Assembly: GCA_023390115.1 (NCBI GenBank)
Contig: JAEWDM010000019.1
Location: 248,001 to 312,000 of the forward strand
Reading direction: 5' to 3'
Length of the DNA stretch: 64,000 nucleotides
Origin: Bacillota bacterium
Lineage (GTDB): Bacteria > Bacillota > Clostridia > Acetivibrionales > DSM-27016
Below the pieces are notes generated by a model. That model made no database searches. It was given only the letters and a program-made list of their open reading frames with translations, and was not told where the DNA came from. Positions 34,588-42,400 of the stretch are shown in pieces (position 1 is the first letter of the stretch; the number at the start of each line of letters is the position of its first letter). A program made the translations under genes and the position numbers.

Positions 34588-34616
34588 AATATACCAGACA
34601 TACTCCGGTATGTCAA
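34588..34616 (-). promoter_or_regulatory. Promoter of the transporter-abl operon, with palindrome in spacer
   Basis: TTGACA, 17 bases, TATATT on the minus strand, with the start site expected near 34580. The spacer and -35 contain the palindrome GACATAC-CGGA-GTATGTC (34597-34614), a possible operator. Confidence 0.78.
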
Positions 34617-34646
34617 CCTTTCGCGACGGCTTTACGCAGTACCAGA

Positions 34647-34695
34647 TGCCTCAAACGGACTTATACCGTCTATTGAGGCACATTTATTTTTTTTT
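34647..34695 (+). terminator. Plus-strand intrinsic terminator with no known gene before it
   Basis: TGCCTCAA pairs with TTGAGGCA, inner ACGG/CCGT, then CATTTATTTTTTTTT. The T-run is only on the plus strand, so something is transcribed rightwards into it from the 34400-34640 region, yet no gene is visible there. A small RNA or leader antisense to the riboswitch is possible. Confidence 0.7.
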
Positions 34696-34784
34696 AATTT
34701 CCTAAAAATCGCCGCAGGCCTTTGAGCATATTACCCTTGGCTGCTTTTAACGCCGCGTAAGCTTTTAGCTATGGAAGTTAGCAT

Positions 34785-34813
34785 TTGACATTTGTATTTT
34801 GTGATGTTAATAT
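34785..34813 (+). promoter_or_regulatory. Promoter of the nitrogenase-like gene pair
   Basis: TTGACA, 17 bases, TAATAT. The direct repeat TTAATATATG occurs at 34807-34816 and again at 34831-34840, one copy covering the -10 box, so it may be a regulator binding site. Confidence 0.75.
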
Positions 34814-34850
34814 ATGTTATATCTATATTGTTAATATATGCTGACCTTGT

Positions 34851-34912
34851 AAAAAGGAGGCTTAAAGCTGCGGCCGGTTTTGGCGCCGCTTGTTTTAAGC
34901 CTCCTTTTTTTA
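34851..34912 (+). terminator. Leader terminator (attenuator) before the nitrogenase-like genes
   Basis: Arm AAAAAGGAGGCTTAAA (34851-34866) pairs with 34894-34910 and is followed by a T-run; the inner part has GCGGC/GCCGC pairing. It lies between the promoter and the first ATG (34966), so read-through must be controlled. Confidence 0.88.
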
Positions 34913-34965
34913 TATGCATTTTGATGCATAATATTACGGGCTATAAGCAGGCAGGAGGATACTTA

Positions 34966-36525
34966 ATGAAGATTAATATTGAAACTCCCGTGGTAGAAAA
35001 CCGGGAGCAAAGACTAGGTACAATTATCGCATGGGATGGAAAAGCCTCTGAGCTTTCAAGCGAATCGGCATATGCGCGTGCCGGCTGCCAGTCTGTATGC
35101 GGCGATAAGGCACGCAGACTTTGTGAGCTGCAAGGCCCCTTTTCGCAGGGCTCCGTCTGCAGTGAGCAAATGGTGGAGTGCCAGGCGGGAAACGTAAGAG
35201 ACGCAGTGCTTATACAGCACTCGCCCATAGGCTGCGGGGCAGGACAGGTAATATACAATTCGATTTACCGCAATGGGCTTGCAATGCGGGGCCTTCCCGT
35301 CGAAAACCTTCACATAATAAGCACCAACCTTCAGGAGGATGATATGGTATTCGGAGGTGTAGAAAAGCTTAAGCAGTCCATACGCGACGGGTGGCAGAGA
35401 CACAGTCCCAAAGCGGTATTTATTGCTACATCCTGCTCCACAGGCATAATAGGGGACGATGTGGACAGTATCGCATCACAGATGGAGTCTGAAATAGGCA
35501 TTCCTGTCATTCCTCTTCACTGTGAGGGCTTTAAATCAAAACACTGGAGCACCGGCTTTGACGCAACCCAGCATGGCATAGCGCGTCAAATTGTGCGCAG
35601 GAACCCCAAGAAGCAGGAGGACCTGGTAAATGTAATAAATCTCTGGGGCTCGGATGTTTTTACCCCCATGCTTGCGGAGCTTGGACTGAGGGTAAATTAT
35701 GTGGTTGACATGGCCACCGTGGAGGAGCTCGCCCAGCTCTCCGAAGCGGCTGCCACCGTGGGCTTTTGCTATACCCTGTCCTCCTACCTTGGGGCAGTGC
35801 TGGAGCAGGAATTTGGTGTGCCGGAAATCAAGGCTCCCCAGCCTTACGGCTTTGCAGGCACCGATGCATGGCTTCGCGAGCTTGCCCGGGTAACAGGACG
35901 GCAGGAAAAAGCTGAGGCATATATACAGAAGGAGCATGAGAGGATAACCCCCAGGCTTAAGGAGCTCCGTAAGCTTCTCAAGGGCAAAAAGGGCTATGTG
36001 GCCACAGGCTCGGCATATTCACACGGATTAATAGCCGTGCTTCGCGAGCTTGGAATTGAGGTAGACGGATCCCTTGTATTTCACCACGATCCGGTATATG
36101 ACAGCCAGGATCCCCGTCAGGACTCACTCACCCATCTGGTTGACAATTATGGGGATGTGTCTCATTTCAGCGTAAGCAACCGCCAGCAATACCAGTTTTA
36201 CGGACTGCTCAACAGGGTTAATCCCGATTTTATTCTCATTCGCCATAACGGCTTGGCTCCCCTTGCCTCACGGCTTGGCATTCCGGCAGCTCCCTTGGGT
36301 GACGAGCATCACGCGCTTGGCTACCAGGGAATGCTCAATCTGGGTGAATCAATACTTGACATACTCGCGCACAAGAAGTTTCACCAGGATCTGGCTGCCC
36401 ATGTAAGGCTGCCCTATAAAAAAGAGTGGCTGAGCCAGAAGGATCCCTTTGCGCTCGCAAGGGCTCACCTTGCGCCGGCAAGGGACAAAAAAATAACTGA
36501 TATGGAGATAAATCAATATGTCTAA
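34966..36525 (+). CDS. Nitrogenase-like component 1 subunit (NifD/NifE-type fold)
   Basis: 519 residues from the ATG at 34966 (GGAGGA before it). Member of the nitrogenase component-1 superfamily. Cysteines match the three P-cluster ligands of NifD by context: C65 (GSVCSEQ), C90 (HSPIGCGAG) and C157 (TSCSTGIIGDD). C268 in GFCYTLSSYLGAVLEQEFGVP sits where NifD has its cofactor-binding Cys; the cofactor His region reads GDEHHALGYQG and is not clearly conserved. Overall divergence from NifD/AnfD/VnfD is large. No NifH homologue is nearby, so the electron donor is elsewhere. Confidence 0.85.
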   Translation: MKINIETPVVENREQRLGTIIAWDGKASELSSESAYARAGCQSVCGDKARRLCELQGPFSQGSVCSEQMVECQAGNVRDAVLIQHSPIGCGAGQVIYNSIYRNGLAMRGLPVENLHIISTNLQEDDMVFGGVEKLKQSIRDGWQRHSPKAVFIATSCSTGIIGDDVDSIASQMESEIGIPVIPLHCEGFKSKHWSTGFDATQHGIARQIVRRNPKKQEDLVNVINLWGSDVFTPMLAELGLRVNYVVDMATVEELAQLSEAAATVGFCYTLSSYLGAVLEQEFGVPEIKAPQPYGFAGTDAWLRELARVTGRQEKAEAYIQKEHERITPRLKELRKLLKGKKGYVATGSAYSHGLIAVLRELGIEVDGSLVFHHDPVYDSQDPRQDSLTHLVDNYGDVSHFSVSNRQQYQFYGLLNRVNPDFILIRHNGLAPLASRLGIPAAPLGDEHHALGYQGMLNLGESILDILAHKKFHQDLAAHVRLPYKKEWLSQKDPFALARAHLAPARDKKITDMEINQYV

Positions 36526-37909
36526 TATTAAATATGAAAGCATCAGCCCTTTTGAGCAGGCAAAATCAGATAACGCATATAAGACAAACTCTATACAGCA
36601 AATACGCTATGTCTGTTCTATCGCCGCAATGCACAGCGCATCCGCAATACCTGGTGTAATACCCATTGTACACTGCGGCCCTGGCTGTGCGGACAAGCAG
36701 TTTATGAATCTGGCCTTCTATAACGGCTTTCAGGGAGGAGGATATGGAGGAGGCGCCGTAGTCCCCAGCACAAACGCAACCGAGCGCGAGGTCATTTTTG
36801 GCGGAGCTGAAAGGCTCAGAGAATTGATAGAATCCTCTCTTACAATTCTGGATGCCGATTTGTTTGTTGTCCTCACAGGATGTATTTCGGATCTTGTAGG
36901 TGATGATGTGGGATCGGTTGTAAATGAATTTCAGGAAAGGGGTGTCCCCATCGTTTATGCAGAGACAGGGGGCTTTAAAGGTAATAATTTTACAGGCCAT
37001 GAGCTTGTCACAAAAGCTATTATTGAGCAGTATACCGAAGCCCGGACCTATCCCCGTCAGGAGAGGCTTGTCAATGTATGGTCTCTTCTGCCGTACCATA
37101 ATACCTTTTGGAAAGGAGATCTGTGCGAGATAAAAAGGATTCTGGAAGGAATAGGTCTTAAGGTAAATATACTTTTCGGTCCCGATTGCGCCGGAATATC
37201 CGAATGGAAAAGCATATCCTCGGCACAGTTCAACCTTGTGCTTTCCCCATGGCTTGGACTTGATACCGCGATGTATCTTGAGGAAAAATACGGCCAGCCG
37301 TACCTTCATATTCCCGTTATTCCAATCGGAGCAAAGGAGACAGGCGCTTTTCTTCGAAGGGTAGCACATTTCGCACATCTGGACCCATCCGAAGCTGAGG
37401 CTTTCATATCAAGTGAGGAGGCCTCTTATTATCATTACCTTGAAAGCTTTTCAGATTTTTATGCCGAATACTGGTGGGGACTTCCCGCAAAATTTGCCGT
37501 TATAGGCGACAGTGCCTACAACATTGCCCTTACCCGTTTTCTGGTTAACCAGCTTGGATTGATACCCGGGAAGCAGATTATTACCGAGAACCCTCCCGAG
37601 CAATACCGTGAGGCCATAAAAGAGCTTTACCTCAGTATAGCGGAGGACGTCTCCTCAGATGTGGAGTTTGAGGAAGACAGCTATATAATTCATGAAAAGC
37701 TGAAAAATACTGATTTTGGCCATAAGCCGCCTATTATTTTCGGAACGACCTGGGAAAGGGATTTGTCAAAGCAGCTCAAAGGTATTTTGGTAGAGGTGGG
37801 CTTCCCCTCCTCATACGAGGTAGTCCTGTCTCGATCATATGTGGGCTACAGAGGTGCGCTCACCCTTTTGGAAAAAATTTATACCACGGCTGTGGGAGGG
37901 AGCGCGTAA
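36518..37909 (+). CDS. Nitrogenase-like component 1 subunit (NifK/NifN-type fold)
   Basis: 463 residues, overlapping the previous gene by 8 bp, so the two are translationally coupled. Three cysteines match NifK ligand positions: C33 (RYVCSIAAM), C57 (IVHCGPGCADKQF) and C122 (LTGCISDLVGDDV). ETGGFKGNNFTGHE near residue 155 corresponds to the conserved TPGF segment. It should pair with the upstream protein as a heterotetramer with bridging iron-sulfur clusters. The reaction is unknown. Confidence 0.85.
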   Translation: MSNIKYESISPFEQAKSDNAYKTNSIQQIRYVCSIAAMHSASAIPGVIPIVHCGPGCADKQFMNLAFYNGFQGGGYGGGAVVPSTNATEREVIFGGAERLRELIESSLTILDADLFVVLTGCISDLVGDDVGSVVNEFQERGVPIVYAETGGFKGNNFTGHELVTKAIIEQYTEARTYPRQERLVNVWSLLPYHNTFWKGDLCEIKRILEGIGLKVNILFGPDCAGISEWKSISSAQFNLVLSPWLGLDTAMYLEEKYGQPYLHIPVIPIGAKETGAFLRRVAHFAHLDPSEAEAFISSEEASYYHYLESFSDFYAEYWWGLPAKFAVIGDSAYNIALTRFLVNQLGLIPGKQIITENPPEQYREAIKELYLSIAEDVSSDVEFEEDSYIIHEKLKNTDFGHKPPIIFGTTWERDLSKQLKGILVEVGFPSSYEVVLSRSYVGYRGALTLLEKIYTTAVGGSA

Positions 37910-37944
37910 GCTTAAGGCTTTCTTTTGCTTGCACGCGTAAAGAT

Positions 37945-38012
37945 GATGTAAAGTAATTTCCGGAAGAATAATTTCCCAGGAAGGAGTACACCAGAGAACA
38001 TTACTTTACATC
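37945..38012. repeat. 13-bp inverted repeat with 42-base loop after the nitrogenase-like genes
   Basis: 37945-37957 pairs perfectly with 38000-38012 (GATGTAAAGTAAT and its complement). No T-run follows directly, and the loop has a Shine-Dalgarno-like GGAAGGAG. It sits between convergent genes and may be a weak terminator or a small mobile repeat. Confidence 0.5.
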
Positions 38013-38058
38013 CTCCGTTATACTATATGTTAAAACCCAAACTATATAACTTATATAT

Positions 38059-38772
38059 CTAAAACATCCTTCCCAAAAGGTTTGATATTTTTATTCTGGA
38101 GTCCTGAAAAAACTCTACAATTTTAAACTTTACCTTAATAGGTATGTCATCCTCACTATCAGCCGAGGTTACAATATCATATTCCTCCGCTGTCAAAATA
38201 TCTTTAAGATCAGCTTTCACCGAATCGGAAATAGTCCCGTGGGTCGCGTCCACGAAGCATAAGGGAGGGAACAGGACACACCACCAGTTAGCACCCTCGC
38301 CCTTTCCTATTACTACCCTCAGGGCCTGGTAATTCCCTGCCGGGAGCGTTATATCCCCATACATCTTTGTCGGAAACGGGTGAATTCCCATGTCGGCCTT
38401 CACCTCATACGCCTTTCCCTGACGGGCAATTTCCTCTTTTGCAAGCCCCTCTATTTTCTCCATATCCCTGCTTATTATATTCCTTGTATTTTCAATATCC
38501 TTTGAATCTTTAAGCTGCTGACGCATATAATTTATAATTACATCTCTTACGTCACGCTTTAGAGCCTGATCCGCATCGCCATCGCTGTTTGCAACCACAT
38601 GCAGCCTGATGAGATTTTCCGACAACCCTTTATTCACATCCTGAGAATAAGTGGTGAGATAGATTCCCGTCCACAGTATTGCAATTAAAAACAGTGATAT
38701 GGCTGCTTTTAACAGAATGTTATTTTTTACACCGCTTCCAAATCCCCTAACACTTTTTAAGATCCTGTTCAT
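38059..38772 (-). CDS. spoIIR: Stage II sporulation protein R
   Basis: Forespore signal that triggers SpoIIGA to process pro-sigma-E in the mother cell. 237 residues: N-terminal membrane segment (about 22-42), then the family block ENLIRLHVVANSDGDADQAL near residue 54 and GANWWCVLFPPLCFVDATHG near residue 160, both characteristic. The long basic N-terminus is a little unusual. It stands alone with pyrG upstream. Confidence 0.96.
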   Translation of the reverse strand: MNRILKSVRGFGSGVKNNILLKAAISLFLIAILWTGIYLTTYSQDVNKGLSENLIRLHVVANSDGDADQALKRDVRDVIINYMRQQLKDSKDIENTRNIISRDMEKIEGLAKEEIARQGKAYEVKADMGIHPFPTKMYGDITLPAGNYQALRVVIGKGEGANWWCVLFPPLCFVDATHGTISDSVKADLKDILTAEEYDIVTSADSEDDIPIKVKFKIVEFFQDSRIKISNLLGRMF

Positions 38773-38929
38773 GGCTCACTCCCCCTGTTTTATATTTTTT
38801 GCCTATACATTACAGGTAATTTATCAAAGTCTTTTATAAATTCTCATTAATTTCTTATGTTTATAAGTATTATCAAACTTATGAGAATTTATACTATACA
38901 TAAAATAATTTCAAAAATTCGGGGGGAGG

Positions 38930-38978
38930 TTAAAAAAAACAACCCCGCTGCCTTAAATCGAATTTTAAGGCAGCGGGG
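38930..38978 (-). terminator. Terminator after pyrG
   Basis: Very strong hairpin CCCCGCTGCCTTAAA with its complement, then TTGTTTTTTTT on the minus strand, 17 bp after the pyrG stop. Confidence 0.95.
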
Positions 38979-38994
38979 CCGGTTAAGCATATTC

Positions 38995-40605
38995 CTACCT
39001 GCTTACAGACTTGTCAAATGCCGCTTTGACAAAGCTTTTAAATAATGGATGGGCCCTGTTCGGCCTTGATCTGAACTCCGGATGAAACTGTACTCCCACA
39101 AACCATGGGTGATCAGCCAGCTCTATTATCTCAACAAGCTTTTCACTGGGTGAAAGTCCAGAAAAAACCATTCCCTTGGAGCCCAGCTTCTCTCTGAACT
39201 CATTGTTAAACTCGTACCTGTGCCTGTGCCTCTCATATATGAGCTCATCACAGTAAATCTCGTATGCCCTCGTGTCCTTTCTGATTTTACAGGGATAAAG
39301 CCCCAGTCTCATAGTCCCGCCCTTTTCATCTATGTCCCTCTGCTCCGGCATAAGGTCTATGACAGGATAGAGCACGTTCGAATTAAATTCCGAGCTGTTT
39401 GCATTTTCAAGTCCCGCCATGCTTCTGGCAAATTCAATAACCGCCATCTGCATCCCAAGACATATTCCAAAATACGGAATTTTATTTTCACGGGCATATT
39501 TCGCGGCAAGTATTTTGCCCTCAATACCCCTGTCTCCAAAGCCTCCCGGAACTAATATACCGCTGACCTTTCCCAGGTAATTTTCTATATTTTCCTCATC
39601 AATATGCTCGGAATTAACCCACTTTATTTTTACATCGGTGCTGTTTGCTATTCCTCCGTGGTTAAGGGATTCCACTATACTCAAATAGGCGTCATGAAGC
39701 TCCACATATTTTCCTACAAGAGCTATGGTAACAGTATTCGAAAGGTTTTTCTGCCTTTGCACCATATCCTGCCACTCTGTCAGATCGGGCAGATTGCACT
39801 GCAAATGCATTTTGCTGCATACTATGTCAGCCAGCCCTTCCTTTTCAAGCATGAGCGGTACCTCATAAAGTATTTCCGCATCCATATTCTGAATTACCCA
39901 TTCTCCCGGAATATTGCAAAACAGGCCGATTTTGTCCTTTAAATCCCTGGAAAGACGCTTTTCGGTGCGGCATACAATAATATCCGGCTGGATGCCTATG
40001 CTGCTCAGCTCCTTAACACTGTGCTGGGTGGGCTTGGTCTTGAGTTCTCCCGATTTGCCGAGGTAAGGGACAAGAGTAACATGTATATATATTACATTCT
40101 CCCTTCCAACATCGGATGCAACCTGCCTTATTGCCTCTAAAAAAGGCAGGCTCTCTATATCGCCTACCGTACCCCCTATTTCGGTTATTACCACATCAGT
40201 ATGGTCGGACTTTCCTACCCTGTATATTCTTTCCTTAATCTCATTGGTTATGTGAGGTATTACCTGAACCGTACCTCCGAGAAAGTCCCCTTTTCTTTCC
40301 TTGCTTATGATGGACCAGTATATTTTGCCTGTAGTGACATTACTGTTTTTGCTTAAATTCTCGTCTATAAACCTTTCATAATGACCAAGGTCTAAATCGG
40401 TTTCCGCCCCGTCATCGGTCACAAAAACCTCACCATGCTGATATGGACTCATTGTACCGGGATCTACATTTATATAAGGGTCAAACTTTTGAATGGTAAC
40501 ACGCAAGCCCCGGGCCTTTAAAAGCCTTCCTAAAGATGCAGCCGTAATTCCCTTCCCCAGCCCCGATACCACGCCCCCGGTGACAAATATGTACTTCACA
40601 GACAT
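38995..40605 (-). CDS. pyrG: CTP synthase
   Basis: Makes CTP from UTP with glutamine as nitrogen donor. 536 residues from the ATG at 40605 (AGGAGG before it); N-terminal synthetase domain begins VKYIFVTGGVVSGLGKGI, and the glutaminase domain has the catalytic Cys in YFGICLGMQMAVIEFAR near residue 380 and the His-Glu pair in GVQFHPEFRSRP. No leader attenuator of the pyrG C-run type was obvious upstream. Confidence 0.98.
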   Translation of the reverse strand: MSVKYIFVTGGVVSGLGKGITAASLGRLLKARGLRVTIQKFDPYINVDPGTMSPYQHGEVFVTDDGAETDLDLGHYERFIDENLSKNSNVTTGKIYWSIISKERKGDFLGGTVQVIPHITNEIKERIYRVGKSDHTDVVITEIGGTVGDIESLPFLEAIRQVASDVGRENVIYIHVTLVPYLGKSGELKTKPTQHSVKELSSIGIQPDIIVCRTEKRLSRDLKDKIGLFCNIPGEWVIQNMDAEILYEVPLMLEKEGLADIVCSKMHLQCNLPDLTEWQDMVQRQKNLSNTVTIALVGKYVELHDAYLSIVESLNHGGIANSTDVKIKWVNSEHIDEENIENYLGKVSGILVPGGFGDRGIEGKILAAKYARENKIPYFGICLGMQMAVIEFARSMAGLENANSSEFNSNVLYPVIDLMPEQRDIDEKGGTMRLGLYPCKIRKDTRAYEIYCDELIYERHRHRYEFNNEFREKLGSKGMVFSGLSPSEKLVEIIELADHPWFVGVQFHPEFRSRPNRAHPLFKSFVKAAFDKSVSR

Positions 40606-40762
40606 TTTATTTAATCCTCCTAAAATAAATTGGGCCATTTCCTCTGTCTTAAGAAACGGCCTTGGCCGAATAAGCTATAATTATTTGCTATTAAATATTT
40701 TTATAAAAAGCACACCCTATATTTTATATTCCACACAATTAGGTGTCAATAGAAATTAAGTC

Positions 40763-42265
40763 TTAATTTTTTAACAATTCAACAGCCCTAGCATACTGCT
40801 CATCCTTTTCAAGCCTAAGCCTGTTCAGCTCTTCATTAAGCCATTTCTGCGTTGTAAAGTCAAGCCTTCCAAAGCCGTAGGGACCTCCTCCATTAAGCTT
40901 TTGAAACTCGCCCACAGCGGTATAGGTCTTTTTGTCAAGCAGTGAGTCGGGCTCATCTATATCATAGCCCAGCAGCTTCAGTATTTGCTCCGCATAGTAA
41001 ATGTCCTGTCCCTCGTCGTTCAGCCCCGGCTTCCAGGTCACTGTAAGGTTTTCAATGGAGTCTATATCAATCTCCGCTCCCGGTAAATCACGCAACACCG
41101 CAACATCAGGCTCAAGTCCCGCTTTGTCTATCATTCTTCCGTCAGGAGTTGTATAAACCCCCATGGTTATTTTAGAAGAGCCCAGTATTTCCTCCTCCGG
41201 CGGGTCTATGCCATACTCCCAAAGCAGCTCCGACGCATCCACAATCTTGACTCCCAGCTCATCGCTATACTTTTTATAAGCCTCAGGCGTAAGAATAGGA
41301 ATTATATACTGGACCCTTGCCTTTCCAAAAGTTTTTTCCCCTACCAGCTTTCCCACGCCGGTGTCCTGTATCGCACCGGCCAATATTTCCGAAGCACTTG
41401 CAGTATTTGCGTTAACAAGCACGGAGAGCTTGTATTTTACCTCCTTAAGCGGTGATTCGTATTCTATGTCCTCCCTGTATCCATCTTTAAATTCAAGCCT
41501 TGTAACCAGCCCCTGGGGAACCAGCTTAGAGGCTATGGCAACAGCAGCTTCAACATATCCTCCCGAATTGTCTCTGAGATCCAGAACTATATCCTGTATA
41601 CCGTTGCTCTCCATTTCCTTCAAAGCCTTTGTAAACTCATCAACGGTACTGCTGCCAAAGGATATTATTTTTATATAGCCCGTGCCATCCCTTATATCAT
41701 GCTCTACAAGCCTCATGGAAACCTCTCCCGTCAGCAGCTCAATGTCCTCCTGCTTGCGCGAATCCCCGCGCAGAATCCCCAGCACGACCTTGCTTCCCTC
41801 CTGGCCCCGGATAAGCTCCACAGCATCTTCAACAGCCATATCGGCAGTATCTACCCCATCTATTGAAACGATACTGTCTCCTGCATAAACTCCCGCTTTC
41901 TCGGCAGGTGACGATTTAAAAACCTTAGTTGCTTTTATATGGTCCCCAATCTTGCTCATAGAAACCCCTATGCCGTAATAGTCTCCGTTTATGCTTTCGT
42001 AGAAGCCCTCCTCCTCCGCTGCCGTCATGTACCCAGTATAAGGGTCCATTGCGCTGAACAATCCTTTTAGCGCACCCTCCAGCAGCTCGCTGTCGGTAAT
42101 CTCAAACCTGTACCTTTCCTTTATCATTTCCATAATACTTACTATGTAATCATCACTGCCGTTCAAAATTCCGGAAGCCTGTCCATCCGCAGCGGCAGTT
42201 TGCGGCAACAAAAGGCAAAATGCCAGGGCTGAGGCTATTAGGAGCCGGGAAAGCCTGATTTTCAT
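40763..42265 (-). CDS. S41 C-terminal processing protease with peptidoglycan-binding domain
   Basis: 500 residues: signal peptide (about 1-25), PDZ domain (about 95-175), S41 peptidase domain with the catalytic Ser in NANTASASEILAGAI near residue 293 and Lys in GEKTFGKARVQ near 318, then a C-terminal peptidoglycan-binding-1 type repeat (AEQILKLLGYDI... VGEFQKLNG). Family members cut C-terminal tails of exported or spore proteins. It follows the S-layer gene at 42401 in the same direction. Confidence 0.93.
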   Translation of the reverse strand: MKIRLSRLLIASALAFCLLLPQTAAADGQASGILNGSDDYIVSIMEMIKERYRFEITDSELLEGALKGLFSAMDPYTGYMTAAEEEGFYESINGDYYGIGVSMSKIGDHIKATKVFKSSPAEKAGVYAGDSIVSIDGVDTADMAVEDAVELIRGQEGSKVVLGILRGDSRKQEDIELLTGEVSMRLVEHDIRDGTGYIKIISFGSSTVDEFTKALKEMESNGIQDIVLDLRDNSGGYVEAAVAIASKLVPQGLVTRLEFKDGYREDIEYESPLKEVKYKLSVLVNANTASASEILAGAIQDTGVGKLVGEKTFGKARVQYIIPILTPEAYKKYSDELGVKIVDASELLWEYGIDPPEEEILGSSKITMGVYTTPDGRMIDKAGLEPDVAVLRDLPGAEIDIDSIENLTVTWKPGLNDEGQDIYYAEQILKLLGYDIDEPDSLLDKKTYTAVGEFQKLNGGGPYGFGRLDFTTQKWLNEELNRLRLEKDEQYARAVELLKN

Positions 42266-42400
42266 AAATATTCTCCTTAGAGTAACAAATTTATATATGT
42301 AATATTATTTTAACACAGCTTATGAGGCCATATTTTAAAAAAATGTTTCAAAATTGTTACCGAATAATTAAAAAGACGGCCGCAGCCGTCTTTGATTATT

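Noticed and set aside
34966..37909. True nitrogenase nifDK
   Set aside because: Low overall similarity, no clear cofactor His, no nifH, nifB or nifEN nearby; only fold-level membership is supported.
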